Shown piece by piece: positions 50,160-63,940 of a stretch of DNA of 64,000 bases. Numbering within the stretch: position 1 is the first letter of the stretch; each line of letters opens with the position of its first letter. Where the stretch lies: the NCBI GenBank assembly GCA_910591455.2, contig OU342817.1, positions 17,789,415 through 17,853,414 of the forward strand, given 5' to 3'. The notes beneath the pieces are model-generated. The model searched no databases, was not told the DNA's origin, and was given only the letters and a program-made list of their open reading frames with translations. Source of the DNA: Pholis gunnellus (lineage: Eukaryota > Chordata > Actinopteri > Perciformes > Pholidae). Position numbers and translations under genes: made by a program.

Positions 50160-52756
50160 CTACAGGTCTTGACCCAGCCTCTCAATCTCATCGATGAGGA
50201 AGTCGATGTCGGACTGGGTGGCCGCGAGGTTGGAGACGACCATGCGGAAGAAGTTGACATTTTTGCCCTGAGGCTGGTAGCCCACCATGGTGGTCCCTGA
50301 CTCCATCATCATGGCCTTAATCTTTGGTGCCACCTGGTGGAGCAGACGAGTTAGAGATTAATTGCGCTCCTGATGGGAGTGTTCATGAAAACGCCATTCA
50401 TTGGTTGTATGGATAAAAAAGGAGGGAAGCCATGAAAGGTGATAAAAGGAGATAATGTATGCTTTCACTTTATAGTTTGAATTATATACGATACATAGAA
50501 ACAGCTAAAAGCTCATTTCCATCTGTCGTCCACTGCGCTTACCAGCGGTGATGAAATACAAGGAAAACAGTCGGGTGTCTTACCCTATGGAGCTTTTCTC
50601 GCCGCTCCTCACCGTCAGGCATGCCTCTCAGGCTGGGTGGGATGTACCAGAAGCAAACATTGGTGTGCTGGGGCTGCACACAGAAATAAACACTGTTCAA
50701 ATATCCACACACACCTCTGGAACTTTATTTGTCATTTACACCACACAAAAAGAAAATGAAGGAGATCTATTGGAGGAAAGAGAGCCAGAGAAATACTGTG
50801 ACGGAGAGAAGTTACAATTACAAAGCATTGGCACACCGTTAATTGCGGCTTGTTAAGCTAATGTGAGATTGTTTTTTTATTGGTTAACCCCCCTAAATGG
50901 TTTCGGTCATGCCAGTATAGCTTATTAACCTAAAAAGATATCAAATTTTATTTTCCTTTGTGATAGAAAATAACTTAGATAGAAATGAAAATTAGAGAAG
51001 CTCACCACTCCATCAAACACCATCTGATATCCCTCCCTGTTCTTGATCTTGTTGTACAGGTACTGAGACAGGTCCAAACACCTGTCAATGTGCTGCTCAA
51101 ACCCTATGGTGCCCTGCAGGAGAAAAACAATCCGTCAGGCACTAATTACAACAAATAAAAATGAGTATAGAGCAACAGCATCTGTTACAATAACACCATG
51201 ACCGTTCCTATATTGGCTTTTATTCACCTTGGCCTTCCACATGAGCCAGAACTTAAAGATGTCGACGTGTCGGCCACACTGGATCGCTTTGTCCCCTGTG
51301 TCGTAGTTGGTGTCGTACTGTTTGTCTGGTTGGAACAGGTAGCCAGCACACATGGAGTTACAGCCTGACAGGATTCCCTGCAGACACACATAAAGCACAC
51401 ACACACCGTTTACCTTTGGTTTCTTTTCCACGGCTCTTATGCCCATTGCACGTTAGCACTATGTAGAGCATTCGCAGACTGCAAGTATTACGAGAGGTTA
51501 CATTAATATGAACATATAATGTATAACAATAATCCAGGTACAACACAAATGAAACCTTCAGAATCCTGTGTTTAGACGGCTTTAAAAATGTATAAAATAG
51601 TTTTCATTGTGTGTGTTTACTGTACCTTCTCTTTGACCAGGATTGCAGAGCACTGGAGAGGCACGCCCATCATCTTGTGCGGGTTCCATGTGACAGAGTT
51701 GGCCCTGAAAAGTTTAATTTACACGTCTTAATGCACTGCGGTTGTATCACAGAAAACGTTCTTCAAATCACAATGCAGAGCAACCCATGCGTCCCCATGC
51801 ACTCACCTCTCAACTCCATTAAGCTTATGGCGATGCTTCCTGGACATCAGGAGTCCACCACCCCACGCCCCCTGAGGAGGAGACAGCTCTTTTAGAGGAG
51901 GGTACGCAGGCAAGGACGTATAATACTACTACCACTACCAATATACCACAAAAACTGCTCCAGTGTTCGACTACTCACATCAACATGGAGCCACAAGTTG
52001 TACTTCTCACAGATGTCAGCGATCTCGTTGATGGGGTCGAATGCTCCGTACACTGTCGAACCAGCTGTGGCATTCACAAACAACGGCACGTAGCCCTGCA
52101 GAACCAACACGCATGGCAATTAGAGAGTTGAAGAGCGAGGAGAAGTAAAGAGAGAAACAAACTAAGAGAGAGAGAGAGAGAGAGAAAAGCAACAATAACA
52201 CTGACCTTCTGTTTGGCATCAAGGATCTTGGCCTCCAGGTCTGCAGGGATGACTCTCCCCCTGAAAGAGCATCGAGCACCATGTTATCGCCAACATGCCA
52301 GATACAAGAGTCACGGAACAGCGTCTGTCCCGTTTTCGTGACATTGTTCACGTGCAGCATTTTGCACATTTACTGTATTAATTGTGGCGTTAAAGGAAAT
52401 GAATTCCCCACCTCTCGTCGGTGCTCAGCAGGATCACATTCTCAGAGCCGAAACCCAGAGCAGCTCCAGCCTTCTTTATGGAGTAGTGACTCTGTGGGGA
52501 CACGGTCATCTGTCATTGAAGTGATCGTGTAAAATAACATAGTGGCGATTTTGTGCGGTAATTGCTACTTGAGCTTTGCTTTCTGTCACGTTGTCAGCTG
52601 TGCAATGCTTTGCAGACAAAAGCAGATGTGAGAAAAAGCAAATGGAATCCATAAAACTAGCCATTGCCTGGACTGAAATAGACCTACTGATTATTACCGG
52701 ACTTTCTCAATGGCCTCAATCTACAGCCAATGAAGCGTAGCGTCTGCTTGATTAGC

Positions 52757-52787
<31 letters not shown>

Positions 52788-55222
52788 CACGTACGTGTTC
52801 AGATGTGAAGAGGACAAGGCGAGGAGCAGCAGACATGCCCTTGGTCTTGACCTCGGGGTAATACTTGTACCGCGCGATCATCACACTGTACATGTTGGAA
52901 ATAGCGCCCCCTATGGAGGAGAGACAGACGCATCAGCACCATGGACAGCAGCATGGTTACTCATATTATTGCAAGAAATTGAAATAGCATTCCGCTCATT
53001 AGACTTTTTCAACCCACAATGACACCCACCCAACCAGTTATTCATAGACCGACCTGGTGAAAAGAGTCCGTCCCCCTCTCCATTGGGCCAACCAATCATC
53101 TCTCTCATTTTCTTCAGAGTCAGCTGCTCCATCAACACAAACACTGGAGCGATCTCATAGGTGAACCTGTCAATCATATCACAAAGCGTGTGAATGTAGC
53201 GCGTCACTCCCACATTACTGTAACGGTGGAGGCGGTAACATCCAGCGTGAAGGATGAAAGAAGATTCTTATGCACACACTTGCAGATGAGATAAAATTGG
53301 ACACGCCAAAACACACACACACACACTCATTGTTTTATTTTTCATTAGCCGTGCTATAATTCCATCCACGGAGCACAAACTGGAGCTCGTGCTGACTGGG
53401 CTAATTAAAAAGTGTCTGATAGGAGTCGGGCAGCAAACATTCATATTCAGAAGCTTTCTAAAATCACTCAGTGGTTTAATTAAAGCATACAAAGCTCTGA
53501 TGGCTATCTGTCAATGCTGCCAATCTCAGCGGCGAGAGTCTGAATGGGGCTGATTTGATGGCTGAGAGGACGTGAATGTGTGTGTGTGTGTGTATGTGTG
53601 AAAGACCGGCAGGGAGAGTGTTTCAAAGAGATAACAGCCTCTGTTGACCCTGAAATTCAGAAATCGGGGGAAGACGCCATAATTGTAAATTTGATTCTTT
53701 CATTAAAAGAAAGAACAATATGTCCAAAAGTAATATTCACAACACAGGAAGACTTTTTAGAGTAGTGAGACACAGCGTTCAAAAATATGGTTGATGTGAT
53801 TCTGAGCTCTCTGTCAGCTGACAAAAGACAAAATGGCTCTCGTAGCTCCACCGACAACAAAAGAGCGACGCTGCTAGAGACGCTTAAGTAGATTAAACGT
53901 GTCGCAGAAAGCCAACTCGGTGAGGCCTGAGCTTTTACTGTCTTTGCTAACCGACAGGCCATCTCATCGCCTCCCACACATACAAACACTTAGGACTGAT
54001 CCCTGTTTACCCCGCTTTTAATGAGGCCAGTTACACAACACTCCTCCACCCTTATCAGCCACCTCCACCGCCACCATTACCATCCAGAGCAACAATCATA
54101 TCTCCTTTCTACCTCGAATCCTCTCTGTCTCGTTCACAAGTATCCAAACAGGGACTGAAGCGATTTCGTAGCTTGGTTAGACAGCAGGAGGGATAAAGGC
54201 TGTGAGCGGTATGGAAACAATGCACCGAGGGGAAAATGTGACAACAAAGGGAAGAGGAGGGGATGATAAGGAAGCCGAGCAAGGAAAAGCACGCAGAACA
54301 AAACAGCAGAGAATTCGAGAGAAAAGAAAATAGAGTGAACGCTATGGTCGAGGATAGATGGAAATTGAATTAGAAACAGAAGGATGGAGAAACAGAGAAG
54401 AAAAAGGCATTTTTCTTGTGTAATTATTCCCCGTGAGGGCTCACCCGCGGTTTATTGGAACATTAGCTTCTGGTCAATACCCCAGATAAGATTGTGACCG
54501 CTGGGCTTCGACTATATGAACAGCGACAGCAATGCATAAAATCACAAAAGAAGTCTTATTTTGCCGCCTCTCACTGGGCTAATTTCAGAAATGTTCTTTG
54601 ATATATTGGAATTAGGGTCCATATAAGGAACACACAATATAGCGAACATCCTGGACGGATCACTTTAATTTCTTCTTAAAATGTATCCAGAGCAGAAAGG
54701 GGACAAAAGCAGGACACCTTTTTAAAATTCTCCTTCTCTCGGTGAGTCATTTCACGCTGTAATGACAATAATGGTGATCATTATCGCAATCAGAGCCAAT
54801 CATTGGTCTTTTCAGGGTGAAAATTACCCCTCAGTCACCTGCCCGTCTCCGGGGACAGCCCCTAAATGCCCTTATTATCGTCATCAAGGGCACTCAATGT
54901 GTATGAGCCTGCGTGTGTGTGTGTGTGCGTGTCTATGTGACTAACCCTCTGACCACCCCCCCCCCACCGCACTCTCCTCTCAGCCCCCTCAAAGGAGCAC
55001 TGAGTCAGTCTGTAACCACGGGGACAATGCAGCCAGAACGAGAGCACTCCGCAGGGAGCTGGAGCAGCCAGTTTCCACCGTGTGACATGGTTTTCTGTGC
55101 AGCCGGAGAACATTGTGTGTCAGTGTGGGGCCCAGCTGGCCTATCTGCTAAGACCAGCTCACAATGAGCCTGCAGCAAATGGACTGGAAACCCTAGCTGC
55201 TGTATCTGGGACAGCCAGAGCT

Positions 55223-55260
<38 letters not shown>

Positions 55261-58200
55261 TGTGTGTCATTATGAAAGTGTGCGCCAGTGTGTGAATTCA
55301 ATGGCCCTGTCTTCTTCCATCCAGGAGATGAGAATTTCTTTTTTTTTCCCTGAGAGCGGGTGGTTTTCTAAGCTAATGTTTTGAGAAATGGGATAAATTA
55401 AGTGTCTCAATTTCCTTTAGCGTTTGGTTTATTATCCTTGCGTTGATCTTATTTTAAACGTGAGTGTTGTATATTGTCCTCCGCCCACTGCTTATCTTGT
55501 GTGGTCTTTTTGCACTATGCGGGTCTGCTGCTGTCTCTTTGAGCAATATGTCAGTTATTACCATGAAACTCTGTCTCTACAACAATGTCACCGAGGAAAA
55601 CTCCTGCAGATTTGTTGTACTTAGATATTTAAGTGGCTGGTTCTGCTTTGAACATCTGTTGTCTTGCCTTCTGCCTGCAGCATGTTTGCTGTTGTTTTTG
55701 TTGTCATACCCAGATTTTTTTCTCTCAAACGTTTGAGTAGACATGAATTTTAATATTTTTTGGAAATAATTTTTAACTGGATAACTGAGTTATTGAGAAA
55801 ATAATTATCCGATTAGATGATAAAGAAAATCATCGATAATTGCAGCCCTACTTAAACATGCTGTACATTTCCTTCTTAGCCCCTAAAGTCAGACTTAATA
55901 CTTCATATTCACTTTGTAGATTTTTTAAAGTGCATAGGGCCCTGACTCGTTATTTTCCTTATCTCCAATGAGGATATCAACTTAAAAGGATTCATTAATT
56001 CCTCCGCTGAGAATAAATTGTCAGAGCTGTTAATATTAGCCTCTGCAAAGATGTTGCTGTCTATGCGTGTAACTCTGTGAGGGCTTGTGTCTGTGTTCAA
56101 TAGTGTGATGTTCTTTATCATCCAGTGGTCATAACACAGAGCTATAGCTTATTTACAGCATGTGTGTGTGTGTTGAGATTGTGTGACGTTGATGTGGTTC
56201 ATGCCCTCTATTAGACTTGGCCACCATGTAACTGTGACCTGAGATCAATATGCAATCTAACCACCCCTGGGGCTGGGCTGCCTTCCATACAGTACAGCAC
56301 AGTGGCTGCCTACCGCCTGTCAATACACAGTCTCAACAGGACAAACCAAACACTTTATATAACTGCCCTCAGAGGCCGTATTCGACTAACTGTGGTGGTA
56401 GCATGAGAGGACCAAAATAAGCACATCCACCGTGACTATATATATATGATAATGACTGGGGGCTATTTCCAGTGGCCTACAAACTGGAAACCTCAATTGT
56501 CCTGTCATGACATGTAGAGGTGTTCCCCCGAACAGACAGGCCAACAGCTGTGTCATGCAAAAGCAAAGAGAGCGTAACTCACATGTTGGTGTTAGCCGTG
56601 GAGGTGAGCCACTCCCCGGCCAGACCGATGATGTCCAGACCAGAAGACAACTGGTTGAAGAATCGCGGGTGACCTAAACATGAAAAACATAACTCTCTTA
56701 ATGTCTTTCCTAATAACAGGGGATCACTGCCCCTAAGCCTCTCGTGCTTTCTATGCAAAAAAAAGAAAGCAGAAGGAAAGACAGCCACTGAAACATCTGC
56801 CTTGTCCTCAGTACGTTCGCTTTGTGAAGGCATATAATGACGACAATGTGCTGCAGGCTAAAGCTGACCGCCTACATCTGATTGTGAAAATACATAAAAA
56901 ATGTAAACACTCCATAAAGAAACAGTTCTTCATTTCAATATTCCCAGTTGTTCGACCATGAAACCTCAGGGATCTGACATAGCACTTCTCAGTGTACATA
57001 ATTACATTGGTAACAAGGCTATATGACAGCCATTTAGACTCTAAGGTGCTTGCACACACAGCCACCGTCAATAGGCCTGGAGCCTAAATGCAGTCATGGA
57101 TGTAAGCACCTTGTGGAGGTGGTGCTGTGTGGCTCACGCCAAAAAAATACGTAATTCATATTAAGTTACTTCTGAACGAAAAATATAAAATGTGAATAGA
57201 ATAAATCTAACATCAAAGACATGGCTGCTTAACAGCGAGAGGACGGACAGATCCGCCTCATATTTCAGCACTGCAGACAGCTCCTGCAGTGGGACTTCAC
57301 AAGAGTGAGCACAAGAGAAAGAACCCACACCAAGTCTCCGAATGAAAAGTGGGGTTGAGTTGTGGGCACAGTAGCGCCGGCGTGATATATAAAACCCAAG
57401 GGACAGTTTGAGCATTGTCGTTTTTAACAGCTTGAAACAGCCCGTGTTAAGATCCCCTCAGGCGACACTCGCTTTAATAAGTCGAGGGGAAAGAAACGGA
57501 GGATGTCAACTGAATTAGCAGGGGGACAATAAATATGGCAGTCGTCGTAATGGGCAGTACACTATCTGGCAAACAGCTCCCTCTCTAATGGTTCGTGTTG
57601 AATTCGCCAATTCACATGAAAGTGATAAGATGGACACGGCTTTTTTTAATACCATCATAATATAGGAATATTAATGGGGATGCCATCCGAGAGGTAAATA
57701 TCATAAAATGACTGTACAATTCGGATAGGTTATGCTATTACTATATCTTGGTCTGCAGGTAAAAATACTATTTTTGAACTGACAGCGAAGGTTAATTGCT
57801 TTTCATCTCCACACATTCAGTGTCCTTATGCTATTTAAAATAACGTTTGCCACCATATAAATTATGTATAACCCCCCTACATTTCCTCAGGTACACAGCT
57901 CTCTAGTACCGCTCAACCTTGAAGATGTCCTGGCCTACCTGTCCGGACGCCATATTTGAGCGTGTCCCTGCAGTCCACCAGGATCTGCTCCAGGGATTCG
58001 GGCTGGTCGGACAGCTCCAGGTTGAAGCCCTCCATGCCCTCCAGGAGCTGGTGAGGGTGGTGGAAGTCCAGCACCTTGGTGGAGCGGTCAAAGGTCTTCT
58101 TGACATAGGTGGTGAGGATGTCGACCATCTCCAACAAAAACTGTATGGTGGGCTCCTCTCCATTTTTGGCTGGCAGCAGGTCTAAGAGGTGAGGAGTGGA

Positions 58201-61200
58201 AATGTAACTCTCGCCTTATTTGGCTTTCACTGGAGCCCACGTTTTATAGAGCCAGGCTCTGGGCATGTTAACCATCACTATTTAATTGAGTAGCCTTTAG
58301 AAAGCGTTGGGCACATAGCCATTCTTTTAAGTACAAATTTGATTTAGCATTTTTTTGGCAATTTTTCTGTTGGTGACTTATGTCTAATAATAATTTTCTT
58401 TGGCCCAATAAGGTATTTATTATAATAGGCTAACAGTGAGGCCTATAGTCAAATCATCAGTAGGCCTATAAAGTCATACATGCTTTAAGCTGAGAAATGC
58501 ATCGATTCTTACGGGGTAGAGTCTTGCTGAGACAACTTATAAAAAAACAACAACATTAGAATAATAGAAGAATATTTGTCCTCTGTCTCACCGTTTTAAT
58601 TTTCAATCTCTTGACACTATCCAACCCTCCGCTTCTGGTTGTTTTTCTAGATATTATGAAGATGACTCTAACTTTAGTCGTCCAGGAAGTTGGCTTTCAT
58701 TGGGTGTAAGAAGGCTAATAATGTAGCAAAAATATAACAACAGCAAACGTAAGAAAACCAAAGCCCTATGATCTGACGCTTCTCTGCCAGGCCTTATCTC
58801 GAAGTCACCAACAGTCACTTTAATTCGAAGTAATGAGCCGACGACTATTGTGACCACGGAACGTGCAGCTCTAATAAAGAATGTAAATGGTTCGAGAAAT
58901 GAGCGATAGCTTTTTTTATTTCAACGCGTAGTGCAGCGTAGCTCTCACCTCTCGCGAACAGGTTGGAGAAGTCGGTCTCGGTGAGGCGGAAGCGCGCGTC
59001 CCTGTCACTGTTGTCACACGAGAGCAGGTTCTTCTGGCCCGCGAGCCTCCCTTTCTCATCCAGGCTGTTGTTCTTCTGCAGGAACCCTAGGGTGTTACAC
59101 GGCGGAGGGCAGGAGTTATCACCAAACACTTCCATCCCAACACACAAGGAAAAATACGAAATATGGGACCAAAACAGATACAAATTAAAAAGAAGAAAAA
59201 AAATCAAGAAAGACGAATAATGAATGTCCAAATATTCAGCGTTATTAAGTGTATAAATATGTATATTTGTGTTATTAATCAGCTCCTAATGCCCGGAATC
59301 TTTCATGAGAAAAGCTTTTCTGGTGGAGGCCAAACCCATCCAGGCCATATATGTACACAGGGACGAGGTACATGGTGGGGTGGGTGCCACCCACCACCCT
59401 GTGACATCACAACCACACCCCGGTGAGGAAGTACCCAGAAGCACCCAGTCCACAGACTGATCGGCTCAGTGGACATGCCCGCGGCGATGACCCATACAGC
59501 CAATAAATGCGCACCCTTAAGAGGGGCTATTAAGAGGGGATAATGACGGATGCACAGACCGGATAGCAAGCCCTATATGTTTTGAACTCTATGATTGATC
59601 ATTATGTAGGCTCGTTATAGCTGCAGGATAATGAGGTCACGTTTGGGCCAGTCGTGCGTAAAATACGTGAAGTCACACACCCTTGTTATGTGTAGCGTAA
59701 AATATTGTCTCTTATATTTTTCAATGGAAACTCCATAATGCCTTGTTCATTAAATCGTATATGACGTATTCGAAATCAATATTTCAGACCCTCTAACTAC
59801 CATAGCCTGCGTATAGAAATATTCCCATTCAATATATATTCCAGTCCAATAAAAAATGTAATTTAGACCAATCAGAATCTATTGGTGATTTTCTCATTCT
59901 CGGAAATGGCGATATCAAGCGTATTCGATTCTTTGGTCTTAATTGATTACTGCCGTAACAAACGGGCCAACATAGCATGTTTGAATGGATCATATATTCA
60001 TTTCCCGTTTGCAGAGCTGCACGAATAACATATTCATACATTTGTATTTTTTGAGTCACCGAAATAAACAAATTCCTTCAAAGGATGGCTGCAAAATCAC
60101 GTCCGCGAATACAGGCCATCAGTGAGATTAACGGCTTAAAAGAAAAACAAATGTATTCTTATCTGAATGGGAAATGAAAATACTGGTGTGTGTCTATACA
60201 GGTTATTCTGGGCTTTATATCTCCAGGCCTGTCTCGATGATTTTTCTCTTGGCGGTGAAATGGAAAAGACGTGGGGGGTTCGGGGGGGGGTGATCCGGGG
60301 CTCTCATCATCAGACCTACAGGCTAATGTCCACTGACCTTTGGAAGATGGAAACACACTGTGACAGTCGTGGATGGTCCTGCTCTATAACCGCCTTTATA
60401 ATGGCCTATTTCAGGCCTCCAAACGGGTTTATTCATTTACAACAACAAAAAGAACACCCTGTGATGACATTTGAAAGGGAATCGGGGCAAAATACACATC
60501 ACGTTCAGAATATTACGGAGACATATTATCATACATTCTCCATATGCCAAATAATCTGGCTCTTCCAAAAATGCATTATTCTAAGATGTCAGAATGTGAC
60601 TGAGATGATAGGAGTTGATTTTGCGTGCCCAAAAACAAAAAAAAACTTACCACAAATCTTCATCCCCAGTTTCCGTGTGCATCCGTGCACCCACGCATAT
60701 TCGTTGGCTAAAACAGAATGAACGTTTGAGTTTCTGGTGTGCAGGCCGCGGAGACAACGTGGATGGGCGGATGATGCAGCTGGTGGAGCACAGTGGGCAC
60801 AGTGGAAGCGTGATGCGGACGGCTCTTGGCCGGGTGTGATGTGATGTGACTCTGAACTCTCAGGCTGTTTTGGTATTTTTCATTTAAGCATTTAACTAGT
60901 TTGGCTCAACTAGTTTGGCTCAAGGTGGTCTTTGTTGGACCGAGACTTTGTCCACTATTGTTTTTATTTATTTTTTTATTTACACTGATCGTAAGGGGAT
61001 GGGCCTTATAACATTTCCGATTTGTGTTCAATCAATGGACACCGACAGTGGCCGGCTCACACACCCAGCCAAGGGGCGGGGTGGAATTAACGCCCGTGAA
61101 ATGAGCTCACGGAGGAGGGCAGGAATTAATTGAGTGAAACACAGTATGTGACTGGAGCGAGCTGGAAATGACTGTGGCCGGAAAGTCTATAGCCGGCGTA

Positions 61201-62833
61201 TTGCACAAACTTCTAAGCCGGCCATGGTGCGTCACATGCATCCACACTCACGGCTACACACAAACCCGAACGTGGACATGCGTGAGCAGAGATGGAGCAG
61301 AAGCCGGAGGCAATACAAAAATGCAGAGCGCGAGGCTGCGAGTACACCTGATGGAAAACTTTCAAAACAACAACAAGTATTTAAATTCACTGAAGCAATT
61401 GAGAGAGAACGGCTCGAGGTGCCGAGGCCAAGGCATACACACACACACAGGCAGCCGGGCGTGCGCGCGCGCACACACGCGAGCACAGACACTACAAGCC
61501 GCCAGGCGTGAGATGAAGCGTGGAAGAGAGATAATGGCAACATCCAGCAGCAGTATACGAGCAGAATCAGACAAAACAAACATCTTCATTTTAATAGGCC
61601 TTTCTCGAGACAAATTCACATTCGAAATAGGTCTGAGGTTTTCAGACATGTTTATCGACACCCAAGGGCCACACATAAATGATTCATAAAATAAATGGTT
61701 CGATAAAGAGAGAAAATATGAAATTGAATTGAACACCGGTGCCGAGGAACTGTAGCTTATTTCCTTTTACATTTGGCCGAAGACAAAAACATGAAATTAT
61801 TTCCCCGCGTTGCGCTGCAGATGGCTACTCGAGTGCACTAATATGGAGACCATTTTGTGCATGCAACAACGGCTTTAAAACGACTAATTAACCCGTGGGT
61901 TAATGTATCACCTACATCAATATGTTCAGCCACTTTTTGAAAATGAACAGCAAAATATGTCTCAAAGAGCAACTAATATATACAGCCTACAGCCTCGAGG
62001 GTCTAAAACATCCTGGCTGGGAAACGAGATAAGATAAATCATGACAGAAATAAATTATCATTATTCTACATTTATATATTTATATATATATATATATGCA
62101 TATATATATATGCATATATATTTTATTTTTTTACTTGCAAAATGCTTCGAAAACATTTTAAATAGCACGAATAAAACCCAGACAACGAAGGCGCGTTACT
62201 GCAAGAAAAAAAGGGGGAAATGTTGAAAACAGGAATATGTTCGATCGGAAAATGCTTTTTTATTCCAAAATGTCATCAGTAAAATGCTCTTGGATCATTA
62301 TAAATATCAATGCTTTAATGGCGCATTATTTCTGCGCCAGGTCCACTGCTCGGTGCGCACCGCTGATCCGCCAGACAGCGACAGGCAGCTGTGATGGCTC
62401 TGTTTTTAACCGGAATGATTAACGACAGAGCCCGCACAGCAAATGGCCCGGGCGAGACCCGTTTTTATCAGACAGAGAAGGAGGGGAGAGAGAGAGAGCG
62501 GGACGGGGAAGTAGAGAGGTGCGTGTGTGTGTATGTGGAGGGGGGAAGTACTGGGTTTAAGCCTTCGTGTTGGCAATAGATCGCACAGCATAAGTGTCTT
62601 TGAGCAAGGCACCGTATCCCTGTCAGCTCCAGTGGGCTGTTTCTGTAAGCGCAGTCTTTACGCGCCGGAGACGAACAGCCTCAAGGAGAATTTACCCTCG
62701 GGGATCGATGCGGGATCACAGAGCGTTATGAACAGAGAGAGGAGTGTGAGGACGTACTTGTGGATGGAGGTCTTAAATTGGCGGAGTTGGGGTCCTGGTC
62801 CTCGCTAGAGGCTCTCGGTTCAGACGTGGCCAT
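50160..62833 (-). CDS. gad1: Glutamate decarboxylase 1 (GAD67)
   Basis: Cytosolic PLP-dependent enzyme that converts glutamate to GABA in inhibitory neurons. Sixteen coding exons in + coordinates: 50160-50333, 50584-50673, 51006-51113, 51228-51377, 51626-51704, 51807-51871, 51979-52095, 52206-52260, 52412-52491, 52795-52910, 53054-53166, 56583-56673, 57939-58181, 58949-59086, 60651-60707, 62758-62833. All phases agree; 583 residues (human 594). The N-terminus MATSEPRASSEDQDPNSANL is variable as in GAD67, then HGCTRKLGMKICGFLQKNNS. Conserved core: VDILTTYVKKTFDRSTKVLD, ATAGSTVYGAFDP, SVTWNPHKMMGVPLQCSA with the PLP-binding Lys in NPHK, and GYLFQPDKQYD. The end is IERLGQDL. It fits GAD67 rather than GAD65 throughout. 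Which teleost copy (gad1a or gad1b) cannot be told. The intron at 53167-56582 is the longest and holds no gene. Confidence 0.97.
53167..56582 (-). other. Largest gad1 intron
   Basis: 3.4 kb with (TG)n runs near 53578, 54915 and 55225-55260, and an AT-rich segment at 55745-55850 that resembles an interspersed fish repeat. No embedded gene is seen. Confidence 0.5.
55745..55850. repeat. Possible interspersed repeat remnant (ATCGATAATTGCAGCCC-type)
   Basis: Ends in ATCGATAATTGCAGCCCT after AT-rich sequence with repeated AATAATT and GATTAGATGA phrases. It resembles the remnant at 4880-4960. Confidence 0.35.
62080..62125. repeat. (TA)n with ATGCAT interruptions
   Basis: TA dinucleotide runs broken twice by ATGCAT in the first coding intron of gad1. 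Low-complexity DNA. Confidence 0.85.
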
Positions 62834-62874
62834 CAGTTCTCTGTTATCTGATCTCCAGCTGGGAAATAATTCAA
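62834..62874 (-). other. gad1: 5' UTR part of the first gad1 coding exon
   Basis: On the - strand a TTTGTTTGCAG acceptor precedes 62874, and the ATG follows 41 bases later at 62833. The exon is therefore 62758-62874, with a non-coding exon upstream. Confidence 0.6.
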
Positions 62875-63733
62875 CTGCAAACAAAACGGTCCAGGGTTAG
62901 GAGACAGCCAGGTCAGTTTACACAAATCATACCTAATATATATTAACTGCAGTCCCTTTGATTGATAGAACAGGATTTTATCCGAAAATGAGGCAATCCA
63001 CTGTGCGTAACCAGGAACGATTTATTCCCGAAGGAGAGCTGATTGGGCTACGAACCAAGCCGCGCAAGCCGCGCAATTTGGAGAGAATTGCACATTGACG
63101 CACAAGCATTACGCGCACCAGGATAAACAGTCTTAGTGATAACATAATGGCTATGGGTACATTCGTTTCGTAGATATTGCTCAATATGTCATGCATTCAA
63201 TTGGCCATTAAATACTCCCAGGGCTACTGACATGAATGGCCAATATTAAAGATAAAATTCAAAAGTTGTCAGCGAGATATGAGAAATATATTTCCTTTGT
63301 TATTGTACGTTCTAATGGCTCGTTGAAACAAAATGACTTTTTTCCTCAGAGCAGCGCCAGACTGTTACAATATGAGCTGTGTGTCTGTGATCATCACTGA
63401 GGAATAAAAACAAGAATATTAAATAAAAAAAGATGCATTCAGCCTGCCATAGTCAAGATGACATATGAGGAACAACTAAATGAATAGATGACAGGACAGA
63501 CTGATTTATTAAGCAAATATTGATAAGATGCAGCGGCATTTACCAATTGACTCAGCAATCGACATTTCAATTAAGTTGCGCTTTGGACAAGCACATTGCA
63601 TACCACCATCACTCACTGTCATCGTGGTCTGAGGGACAGACTGGACTACTAATGAAACCCTTCTGTCACTCATCCCGAGACTGATTTCTTTCAAACGATA
63701 TGGCTAATTATAACAGATTTGTATATTGCCCCC

Positions 63734-63756
63734 CAGCCCCCCCCCCCCCCCCCCCC
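63734..63756 (+). repeat. Poly(C) tract
   Basis: Run of about 20 C in the intron between the candidate gad1 5' exons. Similar homopolymer C or G runs occur near 3020-3040 and 44895-44914. Confidence 0.9.
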
Positions 63757-63865
63757 AAAAAAATAACTCCGACGTTACAATCACCTGTGTGTCTATGAAA
63801 AAATATGAAGCATATCAACATATCAAGGGGCGCATGATATGAAATGAAAGGAGGAGGCATCTTAC

Positions 63866-63940
63866 CGGCTCACGAGCGCACAGGTTGCCGAGTCCAGAGA
63901 AAACTAAAACTATTTGTTACAATTACCACCCAAAGGCACG
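63866..63940 (-). other. gad1: Candidate non-coding first exon of gad1
   Basis: On the - strand a strong donor (GAGCCG then GTAAGATG) ends an exon at 63866 that could splice to 62874. Its upstream limit is not defined and may run beyond the window. Confidence 0.4.

Noticed and set aside
59360..59400. GGTGGGGTGGGTGCCACCCA hairpin-like segment
   Set aside because: Imperfect GC-rich inverted repeat in a gad1 intron; no further RNA-gene features were seen.
50160..62833. Possible GAD65 (gad2) assignment
   Set aside because: Leader, NNSLDEKGRLAGQKNLLSCD and the C-terminal block follow GAD67; the neighbouring gorasp2 also matches the GAD1 locus.
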